This document shows positions 8,054 through 24,623 of a stretch of DNA of 64,000 bases, piece after piece. Source of the DNA: Variovorax sp. WS11. GTDB lineage: Bacteria > Pseudomonadota > Gammaproteobacteria > Burkholderiales > Burkholderiaceae_C. Location: positions 1,798,001 to 1,862,000 of the forward strand of contig NZ_JAAGOW010000001.1 of assembly GCF_010499245.1 (NCBI RefSeq), in the 5' to 3' direction. How positions within the stretch are numbered: position 1 is the stretch's first letter; each line of letters starts with the position of its first letter. The notes below the pieces were generated by a model. The model made no database searches and was not told the DNA's origin. It saw nothing but the letters and a program-made list of their open reading frames with translations. The translations under genes and the position numbers were made by a program.

Positions 8054-8737
8054 GTGCCCCCATCCAACCGACTCAAGATCGAAGCCCCGAAGTCCCTCGC
8101 GACGCTGGTGGCGCAGCGCCTGCGCGAGGCCATCATCGACGGCGAGTTCGCGCTGGGGGAGATGATTCCGGAGGAGACGCTGGCCAGTTCCTTCGGCGTG
8201 AGCCGTACGCCGGTGCGCGAGGCGCTGAATCAGCTGCAACTGGCGGGATTGGTCGTGATCCGGCCCCAACGCGGCAGCTATGTGTTCGAACCCACCGAAG
8301 CCGACATTGCCGCCATCTGCGAATTCCGCTGTCTGCTCGAGCCGCGCGCGGCCGAACTTGCGTACCGGAACGCGCGCGAAGCCACCGCCGCGTCGCTGCA
8401 GGCCGCGATCAGCGAGATGGAGGAGGCGCGCGCCGCACGCGACGCGGTGCGCTACGGCCGCGCGGACACGCGCCTGCACGAAGCCTTCTTCGAGCATTGC
8501 GGCAATCCGTACATGCAGGCCGCCTACGCCACCGCCGCAACCAAGATCGCGACGCTGCGCACGCACCTGTCCGCGCCGGCGGACGTGCTGCGCGCTGCCG
8601 GCTTCGAGCAGCACTCGAAGTTGCTGGCGCTGTTCCGCGCGGGTGAATTTGCGGAGTTCGAGGCGCTGATGCGCACGCACGTTACAGGCACGCGAAACAG
8701 CTACGTCGCCAGCCTCAAGTCGCGTGCTGCTGCATGA
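8054..8737 (+). CDS. GntR-family transcriptional regulator, FadR/FCD subfamily (227 aa)
   Basis: Ligand-responsive repressor. The N-terminal winged helix spans about residues 15-80 (LVAQRLREAIIDGEF, then SRTPVREALNQL as recognition helix, and RGSYVFEP wing). The C-terminal FCD domain (about 88-220) has the metal-site-like residues in the DTRLHEAFFEHCGNP segment and a later EQHSKLLALF helix. Start is GTG at 8054; it has no upstream ATG in frame. It is transcribed away from the FAD-oxidase/TRAP operon and probably represses that operon until a pathway organic acid binds. A hairpin at 8773-8802 separates it from tRNA-Phe. Confidence 0.88.
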   Translation: MPPSNRLKIEAPKSLATLVAQRLREAIIDGEFALGEMIPEETLASSFGVSRTPVREALNQLQLAGLVVIRPQRGSYVFEPTEADIAAICEFRCLLEPRAAELAYRNAREATAASLQAAISEMEEARAARDAVRYGRADTRLHEAFFEHCGNPYMQAAYATAATKIATLRTHLSAPADVLRAAGFEQHSKLLALFRAGEFAEFEALMRTHVTGTRNSYVASLKSRAAA

Positions 8738-8767
8738 GGCGTCCAGAGGGCGATCGACGGCGGATGT

Positions 8768-8802
8768 AGAAACGCCCCAGAACCCTATCGGGCGCTGGGG
8801 CG
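8768..8802 (-). terminator. Probable terminator downstream of tRNA-Phe
   Basis: Perfect 8-base arms CGCCCCAG (8773-8780) and CTGGGGCG (8795-8802) enclose a 14-base loop. Read on the minus strand the hairpin starts about 10 bases after the tRNA-Phe CCA end and is followed by TTTCT, a short U-tract. On the plus strand no T-run follows, so it serves the tRNA rather than gntR. Confidence 0.6.
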
Positions 8803-8811
8803 CATGAAGAC

Positions 8812-8887
8812 TGGTGGCCTGGGGCGGAATCGAACCACCGACACGCGGATTTTCAATCCGCTGCTCTACCAACTGAGCTACCGGGCC
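8812..8887 (-). tRNA. tRNA-Phe (anticodon GAA)
   Basis: A 76-base cloverleaf on the minus strand. D-arm TAGCTCAGTTGGTAGAGCA, anticodon loop with GAA, T-loop TTCGATT and encoded CCA (8812-8814) are all present. The acceptor stem is GGCCCGG against CCAGGCC, giving a C5-A68 mismatch; the other six pairs are good. No other tRNA is adjacent, so it appears to be transcribed singly. Confidence 0.95.
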
Positions 8888-8964
8888 ATGTACCCAAGAC
8901 TGCTGACGAATCAGTTGGTGTCGTGAGACTCAACCGAGCTAGCGCGCCTTGTGTGCAGCCCGCG

Positions 8965-8970
8965 ATTATA
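8965..8970 (-). promoter_or_regulatory. Candidate -10 box for tRNA-Phe, inside the ntrX stop region
   Basis: A perfect TATAAT on the minus strand spans the TAA stop codon of ntrX (8966-8968). It lies about 78 bases before the tRNA-Phe 5' end. No good -35 hexamer is seen 16-18 bases upstream, so this is a candidate only. A short leader would have to be removed by processing. Confidence 0.4.
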
Positions 8971-9664
8971 CAGTGCCGCGACGGCCCCTCGACAGATCGA
9001 CGCCGAGTTGCTTCAACTTGCGATAGAGATGCGTGCGCTCGAGGCCTGTTTTCTCGGCCACGCGGGTCATCGATCCGTTCTCCATCGCGAGATGGAATTC
9101 GAAGTACGCCTTCTCGAAGCCGTCGCGCGCATCGCGCAGCGGCCGGTCGAGATCGAAGCTCTGCATGGCCTGCGGGCCCGTGTCGATCGCCGGGCCCTGC
9201 GGCGCCGCAGGCACCAGCGCGTTCTCGCCCATCGTGGTGACCACGGTAGCAAGGTTGTTCGCGGTCGTCGGCACAACGCTGGCGGCAGCACGGCGTGCGC
9301 TCTCGCGCGCCAATCCCTGCTCGACCGCCTTCAGCAGTTTCTGCAGCGTGATGGGCTTCTCGAGGAAGGCAAAGGCGCCGATGCGCGTGGCGTCGACCGC
9401 GGTGTCGATGGTGGCGTGGCCGCTCATCATGATCACCGGCATGCTCAGCAGACCGGCGGTGGACCATTCCTTGAGCAGCGTGACGCCGTCGGTGTCAGGC
9501 ATCCAGATGTCGAGCAGAACGAGGTCGGGGCGCGCGCGCTGCCGGGCGGCACGGGCCTCGGCCGCGTTTTCCGCGAGCTCCACGTTGTGGCCTTCGTCGT
9601 TCAGAATTTCGAAGAGCAGGTCCCGAATGCCCAGCTCGTCGTCGACCACGAGGATGTTTGCCAT
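8966..9664 (-). CDS. ntrX: NtrX-like response regulator without AAA+ domain (232 aa)
   Basis: Response regulator of the NtrY/NtrX two-component pair. Receiver domain is residues 1-120, with the acidic pocket D8-D9, phospho-acceptor D52 (LVLLDIWMP), the conserved Thr/Ser in MMSGHA and Lys in FLEKP. A low-complexity linker (about 125-180) is followed by a Fis-type helix-turn-helix (about 185-225, with TRVAEKTGLERTHLYRKLKQLG). Classical NtrX is about 450 residues with a central sigma54-activating AAA+ domain; that domain is missing here, so it cannot activate sigma54 in the normal way. It is downstream of ntrY with a 65-base gap. Confidence 0.85.
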   Translation of the reverse strand: MANILVVDDELGIRDLLFEILNDEGHNVELAENAAEARAARQRARPDLVLLDIWMPDTDGVTLLKEWSTAGLLSMPVIMMSGHATIDTAVDATRIGAFAFLEKPITLQKLLKAVEQGLARESARRAAASVVPTTANNLATVVTTMGENALVPAAPQGPAIDTGPQAMQSFDLDRPLRDARDGFEKAYFEFHLAMENGSMTRVAEKTGLERTHLYRKLKQLGVDLSRGRRGTV

Positions 9665-9729
9665 GAATGCTTGTGTTTATGCGCCGGTATGGGGTTCGCT
9701 TGCCGACCCGCCGCTGCACGTGCAAACGC

Positions 9730-12057
9730 TCAGGCGACGGACGATGTCGAGTCTTTGGCGTGAGCGAGCGCTCCCTGCGCCTCGCCGGCCAACGCGAATG
9801 ATAGCGAGACTTGTGCCCCCGCCACAGCCCCATCGACGACGCGATTGGAAAGTTCGATCCGCGCGCCATGCTCGTCGGCGATCTTCTTCACTACCGCGAG
9901 CCCGAGTCCGGTGCCCTTGGTCTTGGTCGTGACGTAGGGCTCGAAGGCGCGCTTGAGGATGTTCTCGGCAAAGCCGGGCCCGCTGTCCTGCACCGTGAGC
10001 CGCACGCGCTGGCCCGAGTCGGCCAGCCGCGTGCGGATGACAACTTCGCCTGGGCGCCCGCTGCCGTGGGCTGCGACTTCGGCGGCGTCCTGCGCGTTTT
10101 GCAACAGGTTGTGAATCACTTGGCGGATCTGCTGCGCGTCGGCGCGGATCGGCGGGCAGCGCTCGTCGAGCTCGCAGAGCAGCGTGATGGGCGCGCTCTC
10201 CGCGGCGTAAAGCTGAAGCACGTCGGCGACCAGCGCATTGAGGTCGACCGCCTTCAGGTCCGCCGCCGGCAGCCGCGCATAGTCGCGAAACTCGTTGACC
10301 AGGCGCTTCATCGCGTCGACCTGGTCGACGATGGTCCGGACCGACTTGGCCAGTATTGCCTCTTCGGCGGGCGCGACCTTGCCGCTGAGCTTCATCTCGA
10401 GGCGCTCGGCCGAGAGCTGGATGGGCGTGAGCGGGTTCTTGATCTCGTGCGCCAGGCGCCGGGCCACTTCGCCCCAGGCCTGGGCGCGCTGGGCCGACAC
10501 GATCTCGGAGATGTCGTCGAACACCAGCAAGCGAGCCTCGCCCGGCAGCTGCGCACCTCGCGCGACGATGTTGACCGCGTCCTGCGACAGGCCCTCGCCG
10601 CTGGTACGCAACTCGAAGGCATGCTGCCAATGGTCGAGGCCATGCTGCAGGTGCTCGACCTCGAAGTCGTCGAACTGCTGCTGCACGGCCTGCCCGAACT
10701 CGGCCAGCCCGGGCACATCGACCAGCGGCTGGCCCTCATAGGCCGCAAGCGGCGCGCGCAGCACGCGCGTGGCGCCAGGGTTGGTGGACAGCACGACACC
10801 ACGCGGGTCCAGCACCATCACGCCCGAGGTCAGGTTGTCGAGGATGGTCTGCAGGTTGGCGCGCGCCGCATCGAGCTCGCCCAGCGTCTTCTCGACCGCG
10901 GCACGCGCCTCGGCCAGCTGCTGGGTCATGACGGCGAAGGAGCGCGTGAGGCCGCCGAGCTCGTCCCTGCCCTGCACCACCGCGGTGGGCCGCAGATCGC
11001 CGCCTGCGACCTGCCGCACCCCGTCGGCCAGCACGAGCAGCGGCCGCGCGAGCTGGGTGCCGAACAGCACCGCGAGGAGCACCGCGCCGAACACGGCGAG
11101 GAAGAGCGACAGCGTGAGGGTGCCGATGTACATGCGGCGCAGGCCCTCGCGCGCCAGCGCCCGCTCCTGGTACTCGCGATTGGCCTCCTGCACCGCCAGC
11201 GCGTTGGCCACCACTGCCGGCGGCAGCGGCTGCGTGACCTGCAGGAAGCGCGGCTCGGTGCCGAAGTCGAAGCCCGGCCGCTGCACCAGCGCGAGGGCGC
11301 GCACGCTGGCCGGCGGCGGCACCGTGCTGCCGGGCGCGGGGCTCTCGTCCAGTCCCTCGATGTGGGCGATGGCGCGGTCTGCCCGCACCTGGCGCAGCTG
11401 CTGCGGCGAGGGCCGCTCGGGATTGAGCTGGAAGCGCGAGGCGCCCGCACCGGCGATCAGCTGCCCGTTGCCGGTCCAGAGCACCACGTCGGTGGCACCC
11501 AACTGGTCGCGGATGCGCTCGAGCATCAGCCCGGCACTGGCGTCGGGCACGTCGGCGAGCTGGGTGCTGGCGCTTCGCACCTTGCTCACCAGATCGTCGG
11601 ACAGCGAGTCGAGGGTGGCGCGTCCCAGGTTCAGGCCGGCGTCCAGCGCGCCTTCGACCTTGACGTCGAACCAGCTCTCGATCGAGCGCGCCACGAACTG
11701 ATAGGAGACCACGTACACCAGCGCGCCGGGAACAACGCCCACGAGGGCGAAGATGGCGGCCAGCTTGATCAGCAGGCGGCTGCCGAACTTGCCCTGGCGC
11801 AGCCGCCGCAGCAGGCGAAAGGCGACCCAGCCGAGCACCAGCGAAAGCACCACCGCCACCACCACGTTGATGCCGAACAGGCGCGCGTAATTGCGTTCGT
11901 AGAGCTCGCGGTTGTTGGTGGACTGGGCGAGCAGGAACATCAGCACCAGGCCGACCGCCGTGACCAGGAAGGCACTGACACCGATGGCCCAGCGGGTTGC
12001 GCGGGCGCGACTGGCTGCCGACGACCTGCCGGCGCCAGCGCGAGAGTCCTTGCTCAC
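9730..12057 (-). CDS. ntrY: NtrY-like membrane sensor histidine kinase (775 aa)
   Basis: Multi-domain sensor kinase. Predicted membrane helices lie at about residues 23-44, 61-83, 96-118 and 309-333. The region between the third and fourth is periplasmic, and a HAMP domain follows (about 334-385), then PAS (about 400-510). The HisKA domain has phospho-acceptor H537 in RRLAHEIKNPLTP, and the HATPase domain has NLLQNAQDA (N box), DSGPGF (G1) and GTGLGLAVVKKI (G2). Start GTG 12057 overlaps the DUF4390 stop as GTGA; longer readings upstream merely overlap that gene. It probably phosphorylates the downstream NtrX-like protein. In alphaproteobacteria the pair links nitrogen and redox/envelope signals; the input here is unknown. 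Confidence 0.88.
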   Translation of the reverse strand: MSKDSRAGAGRSSAASRARATRWAIGVSAFLVTAVGLVLMFLLAQSTNNRELYERNYARLFGINVVVAVVLSLVLGWVAFRLLRRLRQGKFGSRLLIKLAAIFALVGVVPGALVYVVSYQFVARSIESWFDVKVEGALDAGLNLGRATLDSLSDDLVSKVRSASTQLADVPDASAGLMLERIRDQLGATDVVLWTGNGQLIAGAGASRFQLNPERPSPQQLRQVRADRAIAHIEGLDESPAPGSTVPPPASVRALALVQRPGFDFGTEPRFLQVTQPLPPAVVANALAVQEANREYQERALAREGLRRMYIGTLTLSLFLAVFGAVLLAVLFGTQLARPLLVLADGVRQVAGGDLRPTAVVQGRDELGGLTRSFAVMTQQLAEARAAVEKTLGELDAARANLQTILDNLTSGVMVLDPRGVVLSTNPGATRVLRAPLAAYEGQPLVDVPGLAEFGQAVQQQFDDFEVEHLQHGLDHWQHAFELRTSGEGLSQDAVNIVARGAQLPGEARLLVFDDISEIVSAQRAQAWGEVARRLAHEIKNPLTPIQLSAERLEMKLSGKVAPAEEAILAKSVRTIVDQVDAMKRLVNEFRDYARLPAADLKAVDLNALVADVLQLYAAESAPITLLCELDERCPPIRADAQQIRQVIHNLLQNAQDAAEVAAHGSGRPGEVVIRTRLADSGQRVRLTVQDSGPGFAENILKRAFEPYVTTKTKGTGLGLAVVKKIADEHGARIELSNRVVDGAVAGAQVSLSFALAGEAQGALAHAKDSTSSVA

Positions 12058-12656
12058 TTCATCTTCTCCAGCGACAAGCGCGCGCTGCGCTCGACGGAGA
12101 TGTTCCAGTCGGCCTGGCCGACCACGCCGATCTGGAAGGGCCGCGGCAGTTGCGAGGTGTCGAGGCGGAAGCGGAAGCTCACCGGGTGGGGGCCCTCCTC
12201 GCCGATCTCGGAGATGTCGCCGAGCCGCAGCCGGGCCACGCGCCGCACGCCGTCGAGCGCTTCCGAGAGGGTATCGAAATTCTGGTTCAGCGACACGCCG
12301 AAACCCGAATTGGTGATCGGCACCGGCGAGACATTGAGCCGCCAGCGCCGCGTGAGCGGCTGGTAGGCGAGCCGCATGTGGCGCGTGGCCTGGGCGACTT
12401 TCTGGTCGGTCCAGTACCAGCGCTCGCGGTAGAGCTCGGCCTCGGCGACGAAATAGATCGCGATGCCCTTGTCGAGCACCTCCTCGACCAGGTTCGGCAG
12501 TTCGAACTGCACCTGGGCGTTGAGATAGATGCCATCGTCCGCCTGTTCGAGCTTCAATTGGCTGACCGACGCGCTCTTGCCGGACTGCGCCGGCGCCGTT
12601 GCGGGCCAGCAGGCCAGGAGGCAGGCCAGCACCAGCAGGGCGGCCAGCCATCCCAT
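12054..12656 (-). CDS. DUF4390 domain protein, exported (200 aa)
   Basis: Conserved protein of unknown function found beside ntrY and rsmB in betaproteobacteria. Residues 1-26 are a signal peptide (hydrophobic stretch ending in TAPAQ). The mature part is a beta-rich domain with YLNAQVQFELP near the start and RYWTDQ-like and LTRRWRLNV segments that resemble the DUF4390 family. ATG 12656 is preceded by GAAGG 9 bases upstream, and it overlaps nothing but the end of the rsmB spacer. Gene order rsmB-DUF4390-ntrY-ntrX is a strong context signal for a periplasmic or envelope partner of the NtrY sensor, but no activity is known. Confidence 0.8.
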   Translation of the reverse strand: MGWLAALLVLACLLACWPATAPAQSGKSASVSQLKLEQADDGIYLNAQVQFELPNLVEEVLDKGIAIYFVAEAELYRERWYWTDQKVAQATRHMRLAYQPLTRRWRLNVSPVPITNSGFGVSLNQNFDTLSEALDGVRRVARLRLGDISEIGEEGPHPVSFRFRLDTSQLPRPFQIGVVGQADWNISVERSARLSLEKMK

Positions 12657-12666
12657 TCCGCGGCCT

Positions 12667-14109
12667 TCAGCGGAGAGGTTGCTTTTCGAGCAAGGCGTAG
12701 AAAAAGCCGTCGTGGTCACCCAAGGCATTGTCCGGGACGCCACGGGCAATCCCCCCGCTTTGCGGCAGCAAATGCCCCGGCGAGGGCAGCAAACGGGCGT
12801 CGGTGTTGTGCGCAAGGAACGCATCGATCTGGTGCGCACCCTCCTCTCTAAAAACCGAACAGGTGCAATAGAGCAGGCGCCCGCCCTCCCGCACCAGGGG
12901 CCAGAGCGCTGCCAGCAGCATGGCCTGCAGCAACGCCAGTTGTTCGGTGTCGCTCTCGCGCCGCAGCCAGCGCACGTCGGGATGCCGGCGCACGATCCCC
13001 GAGGCGGTGCAGGGTGCGTCGAGCAGGACGGCGTCGAAGGCGTGGCCGTCCCACCAGTCCTTCGGCCGGCCGGCATCAGCCACCACGACCTTGGCACGCA
13101 GGCCGAGCCGCGCGAGGGTGTCGTCAATGCGGCGGCTGCGCGCAGCATCGACCTCGAGCGCGGTGAGCTCGATGGCGTCGGGCCCGGCCAGTTCGAGCAG
13201 GTGGGCCGTCTTGCCGCCGGGCGCCGCACAGGCGTCGAGCACCCGCACGGGCCCGGCATCCGGCGCGGCGCCGAGCAGGCCGTCAAGCAGCAGCGGCGCA
13301 GCGAGCTGGGCGGCGGCGTCCTGCACCGAGCAATGCCCCTCGGCGAAGCCCGGCAGCTCCTGCACCGGCCGGGCGCGCAGCAGCTGCAATCCGGCCGCGG
13401 CCACCGGGACCGCCTGCAGGCCCGCGGTCACCAGCGCCGCCTGGTAGGAAGGCCGGTCGCCTTGGCGGGTGTTGACCCGCAGCGTCATCGGCGCCTGCGT
13501 GTTGTCCGCCGCCAGCACGCGCTGCCAGTCGCGCGGATGGTCGCGGCGGAGGCGCTCGATCCACCAGCGCGGGTGGTTCCATTGCGCGACCGGCTCGCGG
13601 TCCGTGGCGGCCACCAGTTCCTCGCGCTCCCGCAGGAAGCGGCGCAGACAGGCGTTGACGAAGCTGGCCTGCGCGCGCGTGCCGGGATTGCGCTTGGCGG
13701 CCTCGACCGTCTGGTCGACCAGCGTGAAGGGCTCGTAGGGGGCCTGCGTGGCATCCCAGGCCAGCGCCAGGGCGGTGCAGAGCAAGGCATCGGCCGCCGG
13801 GGGCGGCGTGCGCTTGGCCAGTTGCCGGCGCAGGGCCTCGGCCCGCCCGAGCCAGCGCAGCACCTGGAAGCCCAGCGCCTGCACCCCCGGCCTCAGGGCC
13901 GGCGGCACGGCGTCGAAGGCCACGGTGCCGGAGACGCCGCCGCGGATCGCGGCCAGCGCGACGGCAGTGAGCTGCAACTGGCGCCAGAGCGGCGGCCCGA
14001 GGGCCTCCGAGGCGTGAAGAGAGTCTGAAGAGTCTGTCAACTTGGAATCGATGATGAGCAAAAGCGATGTCAGCGCAAAGGCGCCGCCGGTCTCAATTGC
14101 ATGATCCAC
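12667..14109 (-). CDS. rsmB: 16S rRNA m5C967 methyltransferase RsmB (up to 480 aa)
   Basis: SAM-dependent methyltransferase that methylates cytosine 967 of 16S rRNA. The N-terminal NusB-like domain (about 45-170) contains VNACLRRFLRE; the catalytic Rossmann domain has VLDACAAPGGKT (SAM binding), the LDAPCTASG motif IV and CTCSVF motif VI with the two active cysteines. Start ATG 14109 overlaps the LemA-like gene by 40 bases. TTG 14040 would give a 457-residue protein without overlap and closer to the usual length, so the start is open. It is followed 10 bases later by the DUF4390 gene. Confidence 0.92.
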   Translation of the reverse strand: MDHAIETGGAFALTSLLLIIDSKLTDSSDSLHASEALGPPLWRQLQLTAVALAAIRGGVSGTVAFDAVPPALRPGVQALGFQVLRWLGRAEALRRQLAKRTPPPAADALLCTALALAWDATQAPYEPFTLVDQTVEAAKRNPGTRAQASFVNACLRRFLREREELVAATDREPVAQWNHPRWWIERLRRDHPRDWQRVLAADNTQAPMTLRVNTRQGDRPSYQAALVTAGLQAVPVAAAGLQLLRARPVQELPGFAEGHCSVQDAAAQLAAPLLLDGLLGAAPDAGPVRVLDACAAPGGKTAHLLELAGPDAIELTALEVDAARSRRIDDTLARLGLRAKVVVADAGRPKDWWDGHAFDAVLLDAPCTASGIVRRHPDVRWLRRESDTEQLALLQAMLLAALWPLVREGGRLLYCTCSVFREEGAHQIDAFLAHNTDARLLPSPGHLLPQSGGIARGVPDNALGDHDGFFYALLEKQPLR

Positions 14110-14663
14110 GCCACCAGCACCGCAGGAAACTGGGCAATGGCCGCGTTGTAGTGCGCCACCGCCTGGTTGAACTGGTTGCGCGCGATCTCGGCGGCGGCCG
14201 AGGGCTCGGGCCAGGCGATCGGCGCCGCGGGGCTGTCGTCCCGGCCGTTGAGGGGGGCGGGCCGAGACAGGGTACCGTCGGCCTCGAAGCTGACCACCGC
14301 ATCGGGATGCAGCCGCTGCCAGGCACCGAGCATCACGTGCAACGCCGTCGCCAGCGCCGCGATGCCGGCAGGGTCGAGCGGCTTCAGGCGCGTGGCCGCC
14401 AGCAGCGTGACCAACTGGGCGGCAGACGCCTGCAGCGCGGCATCCTCACGGCCGGGGCCGTGCGGAACCTGCGCCGTCGCGCCCCCCTCGGCCAGGCGCG
14501 CCTGCACGAAATCGAGCTGCCGCACCAGCGCCGCATCGAGCGCCGCATAGGCCTGCAGGGCCCCCGAGCGCAGTCGCACGATGCGGTTGTAGGCGCCGAC
14601 GAACCAGAAGAGCGCCACCGCGCCGAGGATCCACCACGGAAGCGACTCCGGCACGCCGCTCAT
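14070..14663 (-). CDS. LemA-family membrane-anchored protein (197 aa)
   Basis: One N-terminal membrane helix (about residues 9-24, WWILGAVALFWFVGA) is followed by the LemA-type helical domain. Its hallmarks are YNRIVRLRSGALQAYAALD at the start and the repeat-like ARNQFNQAVAHYN and AIAQFPAVLVAW at the end, plus RQLDFVQ early on. LemA proteins are widespread, membrane-anchored and of uncertain function. The N-terminus lies outside the membrane after a few residues. The gene follows the rpoC terminator in position and overlaps the rsmB reading frame at its 3' end. Confidence 0.78.
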   Translation of the reverse strand: MSGVPESLPWWILGAVALFWFVGAYNRIVRLRSGALQAYAALDAALVRQLDFVQARLAEGGATAQVPHGPGREDAALQASAAQLVTLLAATRLKPLDPAGIAALATALHVMLGAWQRLHPDAVVSFEADGTLSRPAPLNGRDDSPAAPIAWPEPSAAAEIARNQFNQAVAHYNAAIAQFPAVLVAWIMQLRPAAPLR

Positions 14664-14678
14664 GGGTTTCGCCCCAAG

Positions 14679-14712
14679 AAAAAAGCCCCCGATCCGCGGG
14701 CGGAAGGGGGGC
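14679..14712 (-). terminator. Rho-independent terminator of the rpoBC operon
   Basis: Read on the minus strand, GCCCCC (14707-14712 in complement) pairs with GGGGGC (14685-14690) around a 16-base loop and is followed directly by six T residues (14679-14684). It begins about 35 bases after the rpoC stop codon and is the only canonical strong terminator in the block. Confidence 0.85.
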
Positions 14713-14746
14713 GTTCGAGACCGGTCATGCAGTCGATGCTGACCAG

Positions 14747-18985
<4,239 letters not shown>

Positions 18986-19004
18986 TGACTCTTTCCCCTT
19001 CTAT

Positions 19005-23129
<4,125 letters not shown>

Positions 23130-23330
23130 GAGAGCTCCGGAGCTTGAGATCTTCAGCGACTTGTCAGCAGCGCTTTCGCGCCACTGCTTGGCGGCTGGCC
23201 ACTACCAGCCGTTGGCGGACAGTGATGCGTTGCACATCACCCGAACCAAGGGGTCTTCTGCAGTCGGGGTCAGAAGACACTCAAAAACCGCCTCGGTCTT
23301 GGCCGGCTTTTGGGTGCGCTCTGAAAGCGG

Positions 23331-23364
23331 CAAAGGCTGGAGGGCCTTTCGGCACACTCCAGCC
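23331..23364 (-). promoter_or_regulatory. Attenuator-like hairpin between rplL and rpoB
   Basis: Perfect 8-base arms GGCTGGAG and CTCCAGCC (23335-23342 and 23357-23364) with a 14-base loop, followed on the minus strand by TTTG. It lies about 17 bases after the rplL stop. E. coli has a partial terminator in the same place that lowers rpoBC transcription relative to the L7/L12 genes. This hairpin probably plays that role. The rest of the 251-base spacer (23130-23380) shows no gene. Confidence 0.65.
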
Positions 23365-23380
23365 CTGCGTGGGAACTGAA

Positions 23381-23758
23381 TTACTTCAATTCCGCCTTCG
23401 CGCCGGCGTCTTCCAGCTTCTTCTTCATCGCTTCGGCGTCGGCCTTGGCCACGCCTTCCTTCACGGCCTTGGGAGCGGCTTCCACCAGGTCCTTGGCTTC
23501 CTTCAGGCCCAGGCCGGTGATTTCGCGCACGGCCTTGATCGCGGAAACCTTGTTCGCGCCGGCTTCCATCAGCATGACGTTGAACTCGGTCTTTTCCTCG
23601 ACGGCAGCGGCAGCGGCACCGCCACCACCGGCGGCCGGGGCGGCCATGGCTGCGGCGCTCACGCCGAACTTCTCTTCGATGGCTTTCACCAGGTCGTTGA
23701 GTTCCAGGACCGTCATGCTGTCCAGCGCGGTCAGAAATGCGTCTTTATCGAATGCCAT
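23381..23758 (-). CDS. rplL: 50S ribosomal protein L7/L12 (125 aa)
   Basis: Ribosomal stalk protein. The N-terminal dimerisation domain (about 1-32) is followed by an Ala/Gly-rich hinge (about 35-52), and the C-terminal translation-factor-binding domain has [29 protein letters not shown] and the Lys-rich end. Length and layout are standard. It follows rplJ by 42 bases, the pair being regulated by L10 in most bacteria. Confidence 0.98.
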   Translation of the reverse strand: MAFDKDAFLTALDSMTVLELNDLVKAIEEKFGVSAAAMAAPAAGGGGAAAAAVEEKTEFNVMLMEAGANKVSAIKAVREITGLGLKEAKDLVEAAPKAVKEGVAKADAEAMKKKLEDAGAKAELK

Positions 23759-23800
23759 TTGGGGTTCCTAACAATTGGGTTGAAATTTTCAAAAGCAAGC

Positions 23801-24331
23801 TCAGGCGGCTTGGGCTTCGGCCGCAGCCTCGGCCGGGGCTTCGCCGCCACCACGCTTCTCGGCGAGCGCGGCCAGGACACGGGCCGTGCGCGAGATCGGG
23901 GACTGCATCAAGCCCAGCAGTTGCGCCAGCAGCACTTCCTTGGAAGGGATGTTGGCCAGTTGCTTCACGCCTTCGACGTCCAGGGCCTTGCCACCGAAGG
24001 CGCCGCCGCGAATGACCAGCTTGTCGTTGGTCTTCGCGAAATCGGCCACCACCTTCGCGGCGGCCACGGCATCCTCGGAGAAGCCATAGATCAGCGGACC
24101 GGTCATCTGGTCCCCGACGACTTCGAACGCGCTACCAGCGACAGCACGGCGTGCCAGGGTGTTCTTGAGAACACTCAGGGTCACGCCCTTGCTGCGCGCA
24201 TCGTTGCGCAGACGGGTCATGTCGGCGACCGTGATGCCACGGTATTCCGCCATCACGAGCGTTTGAGCTTTTGCGGCGAGGCTGGTCACATCACTGATGA
24301 CCGCTTCTTTCTCACTGCGATTCAGACTCAA
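23801..24331 (-). CDS. rplJ: 50S ribosomal protein L10 (176 aa)
   Basis: Stalk base protein that anchors L7/L12 dimers to the ribosome. It has the N-terminal [13 protein letters not shown] start, the [16 protein letters not shown] segment and the C-terminal helix that carries L7/L12 (about 130-160). The tail is Ala/Glu-rich, as in many betaproteobacteria. In most bacteria L10 (with L7/L12) represses its own mRNA by binding the leader, here the 292-base gap upstream at 24332-24623. Confidence 0.98.
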   Translation of the reverse strand: MSLNRSEKEAVISDVTSLAAKAQTLVMAEYRGITVADMTRLRNDARSKGVTLSVLKNTLARRAVAGSAFEVVGDQMTGPLIYGFSEDAVAAAKVVADFAKTNDKLVIRGGAFGGKALDVEGVKQLANIPSKEVLLAQLLGLMQSPISRTARVLAALAEKRGGGEAPAEAAAEAQAA

Positions 24332-24623
24332 GGTCTACTCCTTTTCAATGCATCCTTCGGCTCGGAGGCCTCGGGACGCGCTTCATGCAGCGACCAACTG
24401 TTTCGGAAACGGATTCCTTGCAGCGGGATCGCCATCTGCGCTGGCTGCCTCGCGAAGGTCGAGGCGATTAAGTGCAGGCCCTCCTGCACGCCAGCGGTCT
24501 TGGATGGCCCGGGACAGCGCTTGCGCGCCGCCTCGACCCACCACATCGCCCCGCCGCCCTTTGACAGACAACGGGGCCGATCTCTTCGGGGCCCTGCCGA
24601 GGCAGGGCCCGCTTTCATGCGCC
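24332..24623 (-). promoter_or_regulatory. rplJ leader region with strong hairpin
   Basis: This 292-base spacer between rplA and rplJ has no gene of its own. A near-perfect hairpin, GGGCCCTGCC against GGCAGGGCCC (24589-24610), starts 13 bases after the rplA stop; no T-run follows, so it is not a canonical terminator and may mark RNA processing. The rest is the place where L10-leader RNA, the binding site for autoregulation, would be expected. I cannot draw the kink-turn reliably by eye. Confidence 0.45.

Noticed and set aside
9730..12651. An apparent 973-codon gene starting far upstream of ntrY.
   Set aside because: The first 198 codons run through the DUF4390 gene in a different frame; the GTG at 12057 overlapping that gene's stop is the natural start.
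24589..24610. The strong GGGCCCTGCC/GGCAGGGCCC hairpin as a terminator between rplA and rplJ.
   Set aside because: No T-run follows on the transcribed strand and rplJL must be expressed from the same operon; kept only as part of the rplJ leader.
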